DNA of 64,000 bases, taken from contig CAUEEP010000886.1 of the NCBI GenBank assembly GCA_958450365.1, positions 451,001-515,000 on the forward strand. The letters are read 5' to 3'. Position 1 is the first letter of the stretch; each line of letters begins with the position of its first letter. Source of the DNA: Mesorhabditis belari (lineage: Eukaryota; Nematoda; Chromadorea; Rhabditida; Rhabditidae). Under the pieces are notes generated by a model, which was not told the DNA's origin, searched no databases, and was given only the letters and a program-made list of their open reading frames with translations. Shown here in pieces: positions 22,501 to 33,020 of this stretch. The position numbers were made by a program, and so were the translations under genes.

Positions 22501-23360
22501 TTTACCCCAAATTATTCACCAAACAGTTAACGACTACGCGGCTGTACGCTCAAAATACCTCTGTCGCAAATTCAAAGATGGTTTAAAACTGTTTCGACTT
22601 TATTGGGGCACGTAAATGTTCTGTATACAGCTTGTCAGACTTTGATAAATCTTTGAATTCGAAGCTTTGAACCAACAAAAGTGAACGACTACAAAGTTGA
22701 AATTCAATTAAACAGAAAGCTCACCGATCACAGTTCGATTCGAGATCCTCAACGAAACAACTTATAGTTGCAATTTGGTTGAAAAGCCAAAAGAAAATGA
22801 GACAGTTCCCGTTCGAACTCTTGACCCTCAGCTTGCTGTACTACCACTCAACCATTAGGCCACGGACGAAGGGTTTGCGTTAGAAAAACTTGGCTTAAAA
22901 AGGAGGAGAAAGGCTCAAAACTTTTATGCAAGTTTGGCGGTGATTATCCTATTCGGCAGCTAATTTTTACATCATTGGAATCAGCGTAAAATTCTGCGTA
23001 GAATGGTTTATATATCATCGGAAAGGCCACGAGACTCAATCATTCTTCCCATGTTAGTTAAGACTATTTATCCTACAATTAGAAAAGTTTCTACACATAC
23101 CGATAAACGATACCAAACAATACTGATATCTAACGATATCACGCTAAATTATCGATAGTTTTCGATAAGATTAGGACTAGGCTCTGGGATTGAACTCACT
23201 GAGCTCTGAACTCACTAAACAAACGGAAATATTTGAGTAACATTGGCCACAAGTAACCAATTGTAGCTTTTCAATTGTAGCTAAATCCTTGCAACCAATT
23301 GTAGCTTTTCAACGCTCAAACTCACTTCGACAACACCTCCATCAGCTCATTATAGTCCAT
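19514..23360 (-). CDS. Small single-pass membrane protein with coiled N-terminus (102 residues)
   Basis: Five exons in exact phase: 23326-23360, 21694-21748, 21586-21645, 20739-20831 and 19514-19579. Residues 1-50 are polar with heptad-like Leu spacing (LNKTVAMAQQQQ, TLNKTLETVGGLLETIQ). Residues 51-70 are one hydrophobic helix (IAILIIAVALSILLVG). The tail YYAKYKKYSQ then NEPDDKASYRKGAGHPTEF is charged. There is no signal peptide, so topology is uncertain. Family not recognised. The 309 coding bases are spread over 3.8 kb because the introns hold at least five mobile elements. Confidence 0.7.
19741..20200. mobile_element. Inverted-repeat element with a tRNA-like spacer
   Basis: Arms of about 115 bases starting ACTAGGGAAA are inverted (19741-19860 and 20055-20200). 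The spacer on the minus strand has TGATCTAGTGGATAG, an A-box-like motif (about 19985-20035). It lies in intron 4 of the membrane-protein gene. Confidence 0.7.
20369..20437. mobile_element. Minimal TTAA-type MITE, 69 bp
   Basis: Starts TTAACACATTCGCGACAG and ends with the inverse, CTGTCGTGAATGTGTTAA. Internal GAGCGTA...AGTCGCGTAGTCG matches the subterminal part of larger family members at 22345 and 62250. Confidence 0.75.
20880..21310. mobile_element. TTAA-family MITE interrupted by a solo LTR
   Basis: TTTTCAAGAGGATATTCAGG and the TAGTTTAGTTTATCTTTG segment match copies near 43780-43870 and 22440-22500. The continuity is broken at 20962-21239. Confidence 0.65.
20962..21239 (+). mobile_element. 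Solo LTR of a retrotransposon, 278 bp, 5-bp target duplication
   Basis: Begins TGTCGTGAC and ends GTCACTACA, a TG...CA pair with near-inverted ends. TAGTT occurs on both sides (20957-20961, 21240-21244). The uninterrupted target is seen in the paralogous MITE near 43850. Inside are a TATAAAAG box and an AATAAAG signal in LTR-like order. No internal retroelement domain is present. Gypsy or BEL/Pao cannot be told apart. Confidence 0.82.
21300..21372. repeat. Short tandem repeat (CTTCGTATG)
   Basis: Repeated CTTCGTATGCT units in the same intron. Confidence 0.7.
22345..22580. mobile_element. TTAA-family MITE
   Basis: Shares CACCGGCCGTATTGTTGACG, the CGCAGAAAGTTCTCGATAAC core, and the GTTAACGACTACGCGGCTG end with copies at 43480 and 62250. 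Termini are degraded. Confidence 0.65.
22808..22868 (-). repeat. tRNA-like sequence
   Basis: GTGGCCTAATGGTTGAGTGG then GAGTTCGAAC on the minus strand; stems do not pair fully. Confidence 0.45.
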
Positions 23361-24012
23361 ATTGTTTTTGTAGGGAATAATTCAATTGATCTCAAGTGAA
23401 ATTGAGGGAAAACTGGGTTGAGGGGCCAATTGTCGAGGTGAATTTCTCTTTTTCTTGGGGATTCTTGGGTTCGACTCTTAAAGAGAAAAGAGACCAAATG
23501 ATGTGATAAAGGCTTGTTACAGTGTGGAGAAAAGAAAGAATGGATTGGGTAAGCGAGGGGAATTCCTTTGGGTCTTTATCCTTTCTCTTTTCAATCCATC
23601 ATCCATAAGTGCCAATGATTGGAAAAGAGGTTAAAAGAAAAGCACCTGTTCTCATGGAAATTTGTGTTTTATGTGGTTTTGTGGGTGAAAATTTACGTTT
23701 TATAGTAGAAAGATGGGAGATTAAGCTTTGATTTCTAATTTCTAAGCAATCTTTAGCAATCTTTAGCAATCTTTAGACAGCTTTTAGACAGCTCTTAGCC
23801 AGAAAAGACAAAAAAAAAGACAAAAATCTTAGAGAAAGAAATGAAACTCATTAAAGAAGTGAAAAAAAGCAACGAGAATTTCGATTGGATCGTTTGCAAG
23901 CCTCGTTTACATCAGCTTTAATAAATTTGAAATGATTCGGATCAAACAACAAACTCGTATCAGACTCAGAGTTTGATTGAAACTATCATTTATTTTTCAA
24001 TCACTGAAGACT
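23361..24012. other. Intergenic, nothing recognised
   Basis: AT-rich with no supported exon. 24286-25028 is likewise empty: a minus ORF at 24385-24609 has no domain or splice support. Confidence 0.4.
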
Positions 24013-24285
24013 TACCGTAAAGTAAATACTGTAATAGTACCGCACCCCCATAATGACGGTGCGGAGTGTTGCGTAGTCTAGCTTTGAACGAGTTTTTCTC
24101 GACACTGGTTTATGCTACAATGCGCGCTTAGGTATCAAAAAATAGCCCTGAATTTCAGCTATTTTTTGATACCAAAGACGCATTTTTTGAAAGTACGGGC
24201 GCTTTGAAAAAAATGAAATACTAAAAACTTTTGCGACTACGCGACTGTACGAGGGGGGTGGGGTACTATTACAGTATTTACGGTA
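24013..24285 (+). mobile_element. MITE of the CCGTAAATACTGTAATAGTA family, copy 1
   Basis: About 270 bp with inverted ends (CCGTAAATACTGTAATAGTA) and an internal hairpin around GGTATCAAAAAATAGC. Near-identical copies at 25082 (reversed) and 46088. Confidence 0.85.
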
Positions 24286-25028
24286 AATCGTTTAGCAAAA
24301 CTTATTTTAACGTCACTCTTTATTGAAATTTGTTTAAATGATGATTTGTGAAAGATTGTGGTGAGATTACACTCAGCAAATCCCTCAATTCACAGTTCGC
24401 GCATCCATTCCCCCGAATCGACGACAGAAATGACTGATTATGAGTAATTGATTCGTGATTGCAAGGAGAATCATTTTCAAGTACTTGAGATTTTCAAGTA
24501 CCAATTTAAAACCATTGAATATGCAAATACATGTTGTTAAAACAGACGTGATTGCAATGTTCTCCTTCAAAATTTGTACTTTTTTGGTTGGATCGATGTT
24601 TCGGTCCATTACAAGTCAAAGATGAAACGTTTTTCAAAACAAGGAAGTAGAAAAAAAAGACATTAAACATTTTGAAACATTTTGAAACAAAAAACAACAT
24701 TTTGTAAGCATTAAAAAAAGAAAATCAAGTAAAACAAAATGACTATTGCCTTTCGAATCGAAAATTCTTATCAGTTTTCAGTAAGCATCTAAAATGAAAA
24801 AGAAAAAGCAAAAAGAGAAAGAAATTTTTGAAGAAATCAGAAGGGAAAAGTAAAGCTAGTGAGAAAATTTGAATGAGAAAAACGAAAAGAAGTGCTTTAT
24901 TTTCAATGTTAATCGATTTAAATCGATTTAAATTGAAATCAGCTTTTATAATTGATCAATACCAAGCCAAATTGGTTTTTTAGATCTTGAAATTGAAATT
25001 TTAAGATGAAATTTTAAGCCCAAATGAT

Positions 25029-25600
25029 CTTGAAGCTCTAGTGGATCCTTGACGTTATCTGTGCTACCCATAAATTACATGCCATAAATACTGTAATAGT
25101 ACCCCACCCCCCTTGTACAGTCGCGTAGTCGCAAAAGTTTTTTAGTATTTCATTTTTTTCAAAGCGCCCGTACTTTCAAAAAATGCGTCTTTGGTATCAA
25201 AAAATAGCTGAAATTCAGGGCTATTTTTTGATACATAAGCGCGCATTGTAGCATAAACCAGTGTCGAGAAAAACTCGTTCAAAGCTAGACTACCCAACAC
25301 TCCGCACCGTCATTATGGGGGTGGGGTACTATTACAGTATTTACGTTATATTATATCGTGTTGCTTTTTATCGGCCCTTTTCGTGTTATGTGTATGAACA
25401 ATAAGAAATGCCAGAATTTGGAATCGACTACCCAGAGTTTTGAGAGAGTCCAATAGTCTCGAAACCTTTAAATTATCTGTAGATGATCTTGATCTTGAAG
25501 CTCTAGTGGATTCTTGACGTTATCTGTGCTACCCATATATTACATCTATTATATCGTGTTGCTTTTTATCGGCCCTTTTCGTGTTATGTGGATGAATTCA
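25029..25600. repeat. Local tandem duplication, one unit carrying a MITE
   Basis: GATCTTGAAGCTCTAGTGGA...CTACCCAT and ATATCGTGTTGCTTTTTATC each occur twice in the same order, once interrupted by the MITE and once directly joined. Confidence 0.8.
25082..25346 (-). mobile_element. MITE of the CCGTAAATACTG family, copy 2, with an empty-site paralog
   Basis: Reverse copy of 24013-24285. It splits one unit of a local duplication: the flanks (25029-25081 and 25347-25392) are joined without it at 25489-25596. Confidence 0.85.
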
Positions 25601-25654
25601 TGTGTATTAACCTTAAATCTAGCGCACTTTATCTCGGGTCCTGAATAAAATATC

Positions 25655-25888
25655 TACAGTATTGGACAATGAAATATGATATTTGAAAAACGATCATCAC
25701 TTTCGCGCGTCTGTAACTCCCTTGTCTTTGCGTTTAAACTATTAGTGTTATACATTTTCTGAAAGCTCTTTTCAAGGGCTACACAATCGTAATATTAATA
25801 TTTAAAAATACGATAAAGACAAGGGAGTTACCGACGCGCGAAAGTGACGATCTTTTTCAAATATGATATTTCATTGTCCAGTAGTGTA
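25655..25888. mobile_element. Palindromic MITE of the TGGACAATGAAATATGATA family, copy 1
   Basis: About 234 bp with inverted ends and TA at the edges. The arms contain AACTCCCTTGTCTTTG and its inverse. Other copies at 47387 and 55134. Confidence 0.85.
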
Positions 25889-26389
25889 TATAAAAGCTTA
25901 AGACAAGTATTTGACCAATTTAAAATCACTAGATATGAAAATAAATGAAGATAGAAGTATTTGACTAATTTTAACCTTTTAGCTTTAACCTTTAAAACTT
26001 TCTATCAGAAGATAGAAATATTCTAATCAATAAAAGGTATTCAAATCCAGAAATCTCTCAAAAAAAAAGTCGCAAAATTGAGAAGTCTAGAACTTTTCTA
26101 ATAGTAAGCGTATAAAAATACAAAAAAAAAACATTGAAAAGTGATCGTTTCCCTCTTGTCTCTTATCGAATAAATAATGAATTCATGTTGTGGACAAAAT
26201 TTATCGAAAATTCCTCTTCTTTTCTTTGATCGATCGAATACAGACAGGCTTTTGCCCTTGTCGAGTGCAGATTTATTAAAGAAAAACTTTAAAGCTTTAT
26301 TTATATTCAAAACTTTAAAGCTTTATTTATAAATCATTCAAAAACATCACTCTACACGATTTTCTCTAAATTCTGATATTTAAAATAAT

Positions 26390-26495
26390 AAATATCTAAT
26401 ATCTAATATAAAATATCTAATATAAAATATCTAATATTAAATATCTAATATAAAATATCTAATATCTAATATTTAATATCTAATATCTAATAAAT
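26390..26495. repeat. AT-rich tandem repeat (AATATCTAAT)
   Basis: About ten irregular copies. The stretch 25889-26740 otherwise holds only a tRNA-like B-box (CTAGTTCGACTTCC) near 26570. Confidence 0.75.
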
Positions 26496-26739
26496 ATTTA
26501 AAGAAATAATTTTCAAGTTTGTGTCGCTCGCAAATACTTTTTAAAAATGGCTATTGATCTGAGGGTCGCTAGTTCGACTTCCACCGGTGACAATATTTTT
26601 CAAAAAATTTTTGCTAAGATTCTGAAAATGCGTGTCTAGGGGTTATTTTTGACGCCGATCACGAAACACATGTTTTTAGCCTAGGTTTCTGCACGGAAAA
26701 CTAACGAAACGTGAAAACAGCCATTTTTTGGCTCTCCCG

Positions 26740-26912
26740 CCCCTTACTAAAATAGCTGTAAAAACTTTTAGAAAAGAGATATCTCAAAACGGTTTTTACC
26801 AATCGATCCGTCTTGAATTCAGCTTTAGGATGAGCTATAAAACGTCAAAATTCGACAAATTTAAGGTACTCTCCCAAAAAATCGGAAAGAACTTTTCCAT
26901 CAACCCAATACT
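26740..26912 (+). repeat. Dispersed repeat, partner of 1027-1208
   Basis: About 170 bases matching the reverse complement of 1027-1208. The plus ORF over it is probably not a gene. Confidence 0.65.
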
Positions 26913-27222
26913 TTTTAAAAATGAATCTGAATCAAACCTATAAGCTTATAAATAATCAATAGTTTTGCTTTAACATTTAAGACAAGATAAAACAAAAAAT
27001 GAAACGTGTTCTATCAGAAATCGACCTAAAGTGAACATTTATGTCATGAAGTTGATTTATGACAAGAAAATTACCCTGTGAAGAAAAAAAAAGCGACAAA
27101 AAGCTTTATGAGAGCTGCAAGCTCCGCCAGCTATGAAAATTCTTGGCTGGCTAAACTTTACTCATCATCATTGTTAAATTTTTAACGTTAAACATAATAT
27201 CTACTATCGTATTCTCTCTAAT

Positions 27223-27645
27223 ACAGTGCGTTTCAAATTCTTAAACGCACCCTCTAAAACAGCGAGTTTTGCATTTTGACCACCGCTACAACTATTAATC
27301 TTTTTCTATTAGAAAGAGCATTAAAAAAAGTCTTAAAACCTAAAAAACACGAAAAATAAGCATACTGTAAAAAGTAAAAATCAACCATTTCAAATTCTTA
27401 AACCCACCCGCCTTTGCTTTTGTTATTTGAAATTTTTCGTTTTGTTGTGCATATTTCTTTATTAAATTTATAATTTTTGTTAATTTCCAGGTAAATGGCA
27501 CACGGAAAGCTGCTCACGAATTATGAGAAAGGCCAGATTGATGCCCGTTTGAGGATTGCCTTATTGACTCAATAAGGAAAATCGCAAAAAATTTGGGCCG
27601 ATCCGATTTTAATTCCAATAGCGTTAGCCATCATTCGATCATTGT
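27223..27645 (+). pseudogene. 5' part of a Tc3/Tc1-like transposon
   Basis: Starts with TACAGTGCGTTTCAAATTC and CTTAAACGCACC, a Tc1/Tc3-type terminus. From 27494 the frame reads MAHGKLLTNYEKGQID, then after a frame change SIRKIAKNLGRSDFN, a transposase helix-turn-helix. It stops abruptly where a MITE begins at 27646. The last about 38 bases recur at 58072-58108, again next to the same MITE. Confidence 0.65.
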
Positions 27646-27790
27646 TACCGTATTCTCTCTAATAGTAGTGCACCCTAAGCTTCGTTTAAATTCCTCGAAA
27701 TCTCGAAAACCGCTGACCAGAACCTATCGATGTGGGGTCGGAAAATGTAGCTGTCCTTAACTCATAAAAGCTTTTATGAGTTAAGAACAG
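27646..27790 (+). mobile_element. Half copy of the ACCGTATT MITE
   Basis: Left half of the element as at 28167-28378; the right half and end are missing. From 27791 to 28166 nothing is recognised. Confidence 0.7.
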
Positions 27791-28166
27791 CCATCGGAGA
27801 TTACCGTAACCCTAATTGGTGTACAATAATGCTGACCCAATGGCAGCGCGATAGGAATCGACTAGTGCTCATTCAAGGACTTGTTAAATCAGTTGTATCC
27901 ATCCGATTGGAAAGTTTTTAGTAGAAAAATATAGACAAGATTAAGGGCTACATTTCTCTACATAATACTTGATACTTTGGAATAAATTTAGCGTGCGACA
28001 GTTACTTTTCCAAAAGTTGTCCGGATAGTTTTGCCCAATCCTGGTTTAACCGGAAAGTCTTGTCCGTATTTTTGAAATTTTCGCTTACAAATGAATAGCT
28101 AGCCAATAAAATGTGTGATTTTCTTTAAATAAAAGATAAATAAAAGATATCTTTAAAAAGATTAAC

Positions 28167-28378
28167 TACCGTATTCTCTCTAATAGTAGTGCACCTTGAG
28201 CGTCGCCTAAATTGCTCGAAATCTCGAAAACCGTTGATCAGAACCTATCGATGTGGGGTCGGAAAATGTAGCTGACGATGAGATCTTGTGGGGGATTTGA
28301 GTGTTGAGCTTCTGGGAAAACTTGGAAACCGTAAAATAGTCATCAACTCGGCTCACTACTATTAGAAAGGATACGGTA
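28167..28378 (+). mobile_element. ACCGTATT MITE, complete copy
   Basis: Inverted ends TACCGTATTCTCTCTAATAG, about 212 bp. Confidence 0.85.
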
Positions 28379-28700
28379 TATATGAAAGAGCAGTGTTTGT
28401 CTGTCTAAGGGCTGTCTGTCTGCCAGTACAAGCATTTTCTCGGCCATGTCTGTCACCAATAAAGCTAAAACTTCTTCAAAAACCTTCGAATATCTTGTAG
28501 TGGTGCAATTTAAAAGTCCAAGTTTGGGTGAAACACCCGGAAATTGAACCCAATTGCTCTAAGCACTGAGCTATCCAGTACTTTTTGAGTATTGAGTATT
28601 GAGCCGTCTGAGCAGTAGGCAAGTGCGCTCCTGACTGCGCCACGGCGACGAATGCTCAGCGGCAAGAAAAACCAGCTGTTAACCGTTTCGGCTGGTTAAA
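28379..28700 (-). repeat. Composite tRNA-derived repeat
   Basis: Begins with TATATATGAAAGAGCAGTG, as does 43870 (TATATATAAAAGAACAGTG). On the minus strand it holds two A-box segments (GGATAGCTCAGTGCTTAGAG; CGTGGCGCAGTCAGGAGCGC). Cloverleafs are incomplete. Confidence 0.5.
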
Positions 28701-28787
28701 GCAGCAAGTTGTGGATCTACTTGTAAAGTTTTGCTACCTATTGGATATTTCGTCTAATGAAAGTCGCCTTAGCCGTCTTTAATCTAG

Positions 28788-28955
28788 AAGCCACTATGAC
28801 CGACTGGCTAAGGGCCCCGTATCTAGATCGGGAATCCCGGTCGATAGATTATTTCTTGTTTTTTCCATATATTTTTGTTTCCCACATCTAGGGCTTAGGG
28901 GTTGTGCTTTTGTTTGTACCACATTATTCGTGGGAATAAATGTTTTTTAGATCTT
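28788..28955 (+). mobile_element. tRNA-derived SINE
   Basis: tRNA-like head (ATGACCGACTGGCTAAGG), a TTTTTTCCATATATTTTTG spacer and the tail GGCTTAGGGGTTGTGC...TTTGTACCACATTATTCG. Same layout at 39266, 44273 and (reversed) 17175. Confidence 0.65.
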
Positions 28956-29195
28956 AAACGCACACTTCCTGGCACAATCCGCACACTCCTTCCTTGTTCT
29001 CGATCAAGGCTTTTATATGTGCTGCCTTCAAATAAATATCGAATTCGATCAAGAATGTTTATTTCCAATCATCACAAAAATCTAAAATTGTTGAGAATTT
29101 GTCTTTTTATTAAAATGTAATACTTTCACTCGAGCACCATCTAGTGAACTTTTATTTTTCAGTAAATTCGAAAATATTTTAAATGACATTGTAAT

Positions 29196-30580
29196 TTACA
29201 AGACAAGAGCCATAGCCGCCACTCCTAAAGCCATCAATGATTGAAGTGATTGAGCTGAGTTGAAGAAACGCTGATTTGGGTTCATCGTTCTGAAAATGGT
29301 AGGTATAGGTTTGGAAATGAATTTTGGATACATTTGCTGTAAGAAGAGTATATTCTCATCTAATTACAGTATACCAGAATAAAAGAAAAGTAAAAAAAAA
29401 GTCTTTAAAACATTTATTTTGGCATACTATAGTGAGACTGGAAATACTAAATTCATAAAAAAAAGAACTTACGATGTCGAGGTGAATCCGAAAGGTTGAT
29501 TTTGTTGGAATCTGAAATGATAGGAGATTTTTAGCTTTAAACAAATGACTCCTTTAGCTTACGAAAACCCAGGATTTCTTTCTTTCTTTCTTCCTTTCTT
29601 TCTTCCTTTCTTTCTTTCTTTCTTTCTTCTTCCCCTCTTGTCTTTCCCTGTTTCTCTTGACAAGTTAAAGTACTGGATAGCTCAGTGCTTAGAGCAATTG
29701 GGTTAGAGCAGGTTAGAGCAATTGCCCGGAAATCAAAAGGTCGAGGATTCAATCCCCTCTACCATTTCTTGCCAATTCTTTCACTTTTTTATTACTTTAT
29801 TACCTGCTTGTGGTTCCATATTGAGTATTTTGTTGTTGTCCGTATTGATTTTGTTGTTGACCATATTGTTGTTGTTGCTGGGGATATTGTTGATTACTGG
29901 AAATTTGATTCAGTAAATTCAGTAAAGATTCATTTTATTTAAAAGAGTTTAAAAGTTCGTATTTAAATTGACACTCACTTATTCGAGTATTGATTGAATC
30001 GTGTCGGCTGGGAAGATTGAGACATTGGGGCAAACTGGAAAATGGATAGAGATGGATATTTTTTTTTGATAATTTGGCGCCTGCTTGGAATCTCTTTATA
30101 TCTTTGCATCATCTCTTTAACCCAATATCTTTAAGCATCTTGCATCATCCATCTCTTTATATCTTTATATCATTAAAATCTTTGTATGGCTATAAGTAAA
30201 ACTATCCAGGAAATTTGTGTTTTTGAAATGATGGATCACTCTGAACCCTGAACTCTGCCTCTGACTCTGAACTCTGACTCTGACTCTGACTCTGAACTCT
30301 GACTCTGAACTCTGACTCTGACTCTGAACTCTGGCTCTGAACGCTACCATAAACATTTCTTCTGATTCTTTCTTCAGGAAGACAGTCTTTTTAACACATT
30401 CACAACGATACGACTCACCGGTCGGACTGTTGAAGTCTTGGTACATTGTTTTGGTACATTGTTTATGTTTGTAATTGTACTCCCAACCTGTCCCTGTTGT
30501 CCTTGTTGTCCTTGTTGTCCTTGTTGTTGAGCGAAAGCGATCGCGACAAAAGCTAAGCAAATGAGGGTGAGTCGTTCCAT
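29196..30580 (-). CDS. Secreted Gln-rich protein with a GPI-like hydrophobic tail (147 residues)
   Basis: Five exons in exact phase: 30419-30580, 29979-30034, 29804-29896, 29473-29511 and 29196-29289. MERLTLICLAFVAIAFA is a clear signal peptide. It is followed by QQG repeats, a single-Cys region (NNVPKQCTKT), a Q/Y/G-rich stretch (YGQQQNQYGQQQNTQYG) and a C-terminal SLMALGVAAMALVL ending in the stop. The hydrophobic end after a small-residue stretch suggests GPI attachment; this is inference. The ATG lies three bases after TTTTCAG, a likely spliced-leader site. The donor of intron 1 falls in a MITE-like terminus. Family not recognised. Confidence 0.75.
29574..29763 (+). repeat. TTTC microsatellite and tRNA-like sequence in intron 3
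   Basis: 29574-29640 is (TTTC)n. From 29672, TGGATAGCTCAGTGCTTAGA, an internal duplication (TTAGAGCA) and GAGGATTCAATCCCCTC (T-arm-like, five pairs) follow. The duplication breaks the cloverleaf. Confidence 0.6.
30236..30345. repeat. Tandem repeat (ACTCTG/ACTCTGA)
   Basis: About 18 hexamer-like units within intron 1 of the Gln-rich gene. Confidence 0.85.
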
Positions 30581-30583
30581 TAT

Positions 30584-30590
30584 CTGAAAA
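30584..30590 (-). promoter_or_regulatory. Likely trans-splice acceptor of the Gln-rich protein gene
   Basis: TTTTCAG, three bases before the ATG at 30580. Confidence 0.5.
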
Positions 30591-31039
30591 TTCACTCATA
30601 TAAGAAAGATATAAGAAAGATATGAGAAAGATAAAAGAAAAAAAAAGAAATGATGAAGACAATTCTAGAAGTAAACCTGCTAAACTAAAGTATGTAAACA
30701 AAAAAAGCAAAGAGTTTCACAAAATACAGTATCTTTCGGTGAGTGTGCAATGGAAAGGGCAAAAAAAGTGTTAGTGTTCTTTCTTATATACTTGCCAGAT
30801 TTTCGGTGAATAGAGTAGAAGTGACCACACCTATTCAGAAAAGAAAAGAAAAGAAAAGAAAAGAAACAGAGTTGGAAAAGGGAGAGAAAAGATTGGAGAC
30901 GATCTGGATAAAGAATGCAAATAGATTCAAGAAGAAGAGAAGTGTCAAAGTTGGAGAAAGAGATTTGAGAATGGAAAAGTGCTGGGAGTAGAATGGGAGT
31001 AACAGAATATCGAAAAAGATGTAATACAGATAAAACAGA

Positions 31040-31042
31040 GAC

Positions 31043-31076
<34 letters not shown>

Positions 31077-31248
31077 GACAGACAGACAGACAGACAGGCA
31101 GGCAGGCAGACAGACAGGCAGACAGACAGACAGACAGACAGGCAGACAGGCAGACAGGCAGGCAGACAGGCAGGCAGGCAGCAGGCAGGCAGGCAGGCAG
31201 ACAGGCAGGCAGACAGACAGACAGGCAGACAGACAGACAGACAGACAG
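31040..31248. repeat. CAGA/CAGG microsatellite
   Basis: Over 200 bp of (CAGA)n mixed with CAGG units. The 92-codon ORF through it is simple repeat. 30581-31039 is otherwise a purine-rich intergenic stretch. Confidence 0.9.
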
Positions 31249-31488
31249 ACGTTACAGTAAATCTTGGCTAATGCATCTTCTAAAAGGAAACTATTTTAGA
31301 AAACTATCGTAATCAAGCCGCCAATACCAAACCGTACATTCGATCATCCAGGTTTTCATTGATTGATTGGTTTTCATTGATTCATCATTGACTGAGCCTT
31401 CTGATTCTTCATCGAATCATACCAAAATTGAGCTAATCCAATGTAAACTTTCCAATTGACTGGTTTTCTAAAATAATGCTTTCTAGAA

Positions 31489-31848
31489 ATGCTGCTTTTT
31501 AGAAAGCAGAATCCAATGCACGTTCTGACAAGATTTATTTCATTTTCTTCACTTTTGAATTTACTCCTTTTCCTAATGGCTAATGCGTCTTCCCTGCGCT
31601 CTTTTCTGTTATTCAAATTACGAGCTGGTCTATCGTTTTTTATCCTTACAATTTTTCCTATGTTTGTAAGTAAATTTCTAAATCTTTTTTAGGTAAATAA
31701 TGATGAGTTAATTCGTTGCCTTATTGGCAATAAATGTTACGACAAATATGCTGAAATCTGCACAAATCGATGTGAGAAGAAGGTACACCATCAGATGAAA
31801 GTGAAGCAGATGCACCATCTGCTTCAAATCAAACGTTATCTGCAATAG
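31489..31848 (+). CDS. Small secreted four-cysteine protein, structure uncertain
   Basis: Exon 31489-31665 encodes a hydrophobic leader (FSSLLNLLLFLMANA); the ATG at 31489 lies two bases after TTTCTAG. A second ATG at 31516 would give a shorter leader. Exon 31693-31848 encodes CLIGNKCYDKYAEICTNRC, then a His/Lys-rich end and a stop. Both junctions look canonical (TTT/GTAAGT, TTTTTTAG) and phase agrees, but the intron would be only 27 bases, shorter than usual. Read through, the frame stops in the intron. Family not recognised. Confidence 0.4.
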
Positions 31849-32441
31849 TCGTTGCCACCACAACAATCATTGCAACAATAAGTCAAATCACCATATTTTC
31901 AGCTTATTAGTAGATTGTGATACGTAGTTTTGTTGATTGTGATTCAAGAATGTTTCAAGATGTTTTAAATGGAGATTAAATATCATTATATTAAGCCGTT
32001 AAGCTAAAAAAGAGCAATTTCTTCTAATGGCAGTTGTTTTAAATTTTAAATCATATCGGCTAGTCAAAAAGGTTTCAAACTTCTTCGGCTTACCGAGAAA
32101 ATTCAAACCTTTTTGGCTAGCCGATAAGATTTTAAAACTTTTCGCCTAGGACAGATACACAAAAACAAACAAAAGTTGTAGATGAAAGTGAAAAGAGATG
32201 TTTAAAACCTGAACAGGAGAAAAGAAAATGAGAAGAAAGACTCCTTTGCTTGAGGACCCGATTCTTATCCTTTTTTCTTTTCTCATTGCATTCATTTTTC
32301 CTTCCAAACACTGAGAAAAGGGGTGAAAACATTCTGAAGAGAGAAAATCCGTCGACTTTTCACTTTGAGAAATATTTGAAGAATTTTCGGATATAAAAGT
32401 AAATAGCAACGAAATAAATAACTTTTTTGGTAAACGTCATT

Positions 32442-33020
32442 TTTTGAGTCTAGAAAAGAAATGTTTTGAAGTTGAATTTTGTTCTTGCAGGGCAACTGTT
32501 TGGGATTAGTTTGACAGGGTTTTTTGGGATATTCTAGACTGTTTGCCCAGGGGATTCGGATTTTATATATGTTACGTTCGATCTAGACTGATTCTAGGTC
32601 GGATGGTCGGACGATCTAGACTGATTCTAGGTCCGACGTCCGATCTAGAATCAAGCCGATCACTCTAAATCTAAGTCTGGATTGGAGGTCTGATTTAGAG
32701 TGATCGGCTTGATTCTAGATCGGACGTTTTTTGAGTCTAGAAAAGAAATGTTTTGAAGTTGAATTTTGTTCTTGCAGGGCAACTGTTTGGGACTAGTTTG
32801 ACAGGGTTTTTGGGATATTCTAGACTGTTTGCCCAGGCCATTCGGATTTTATATATGTTACGTTCGATCTAGACTAATTCTAGGTCCGACGTCCGATCTA
32901 GAATCAAGCCGATCACTCTAAATCTAAGTCTGGATTGGAGGTCTGATTTAGAGTGATCGACTTGATTCTAGATCGGACGTTTGACCTCACTTCACTCGGA
33001 AATTCGATCTAGAATCAATC
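32442..33020. repeat. Tandem duplication with palindromic core
   Basis: A unit from TGAGTCTAGAAAAGAAATG through GGGTTTTTTGGGATATTC occurs at about 32442 and again at about 32731. Each carries inverted CGATCTAGAATCAAGCCGAT segments. 31849-32441 and 33021-33852 show no supported gene. Confidence 0.75.

Noticed and set aside
30993..31271. 92-residue Gln/Thr/Asp/Arg ORF
   Set aside because: Pure CAGA/CAGG microsatellite.
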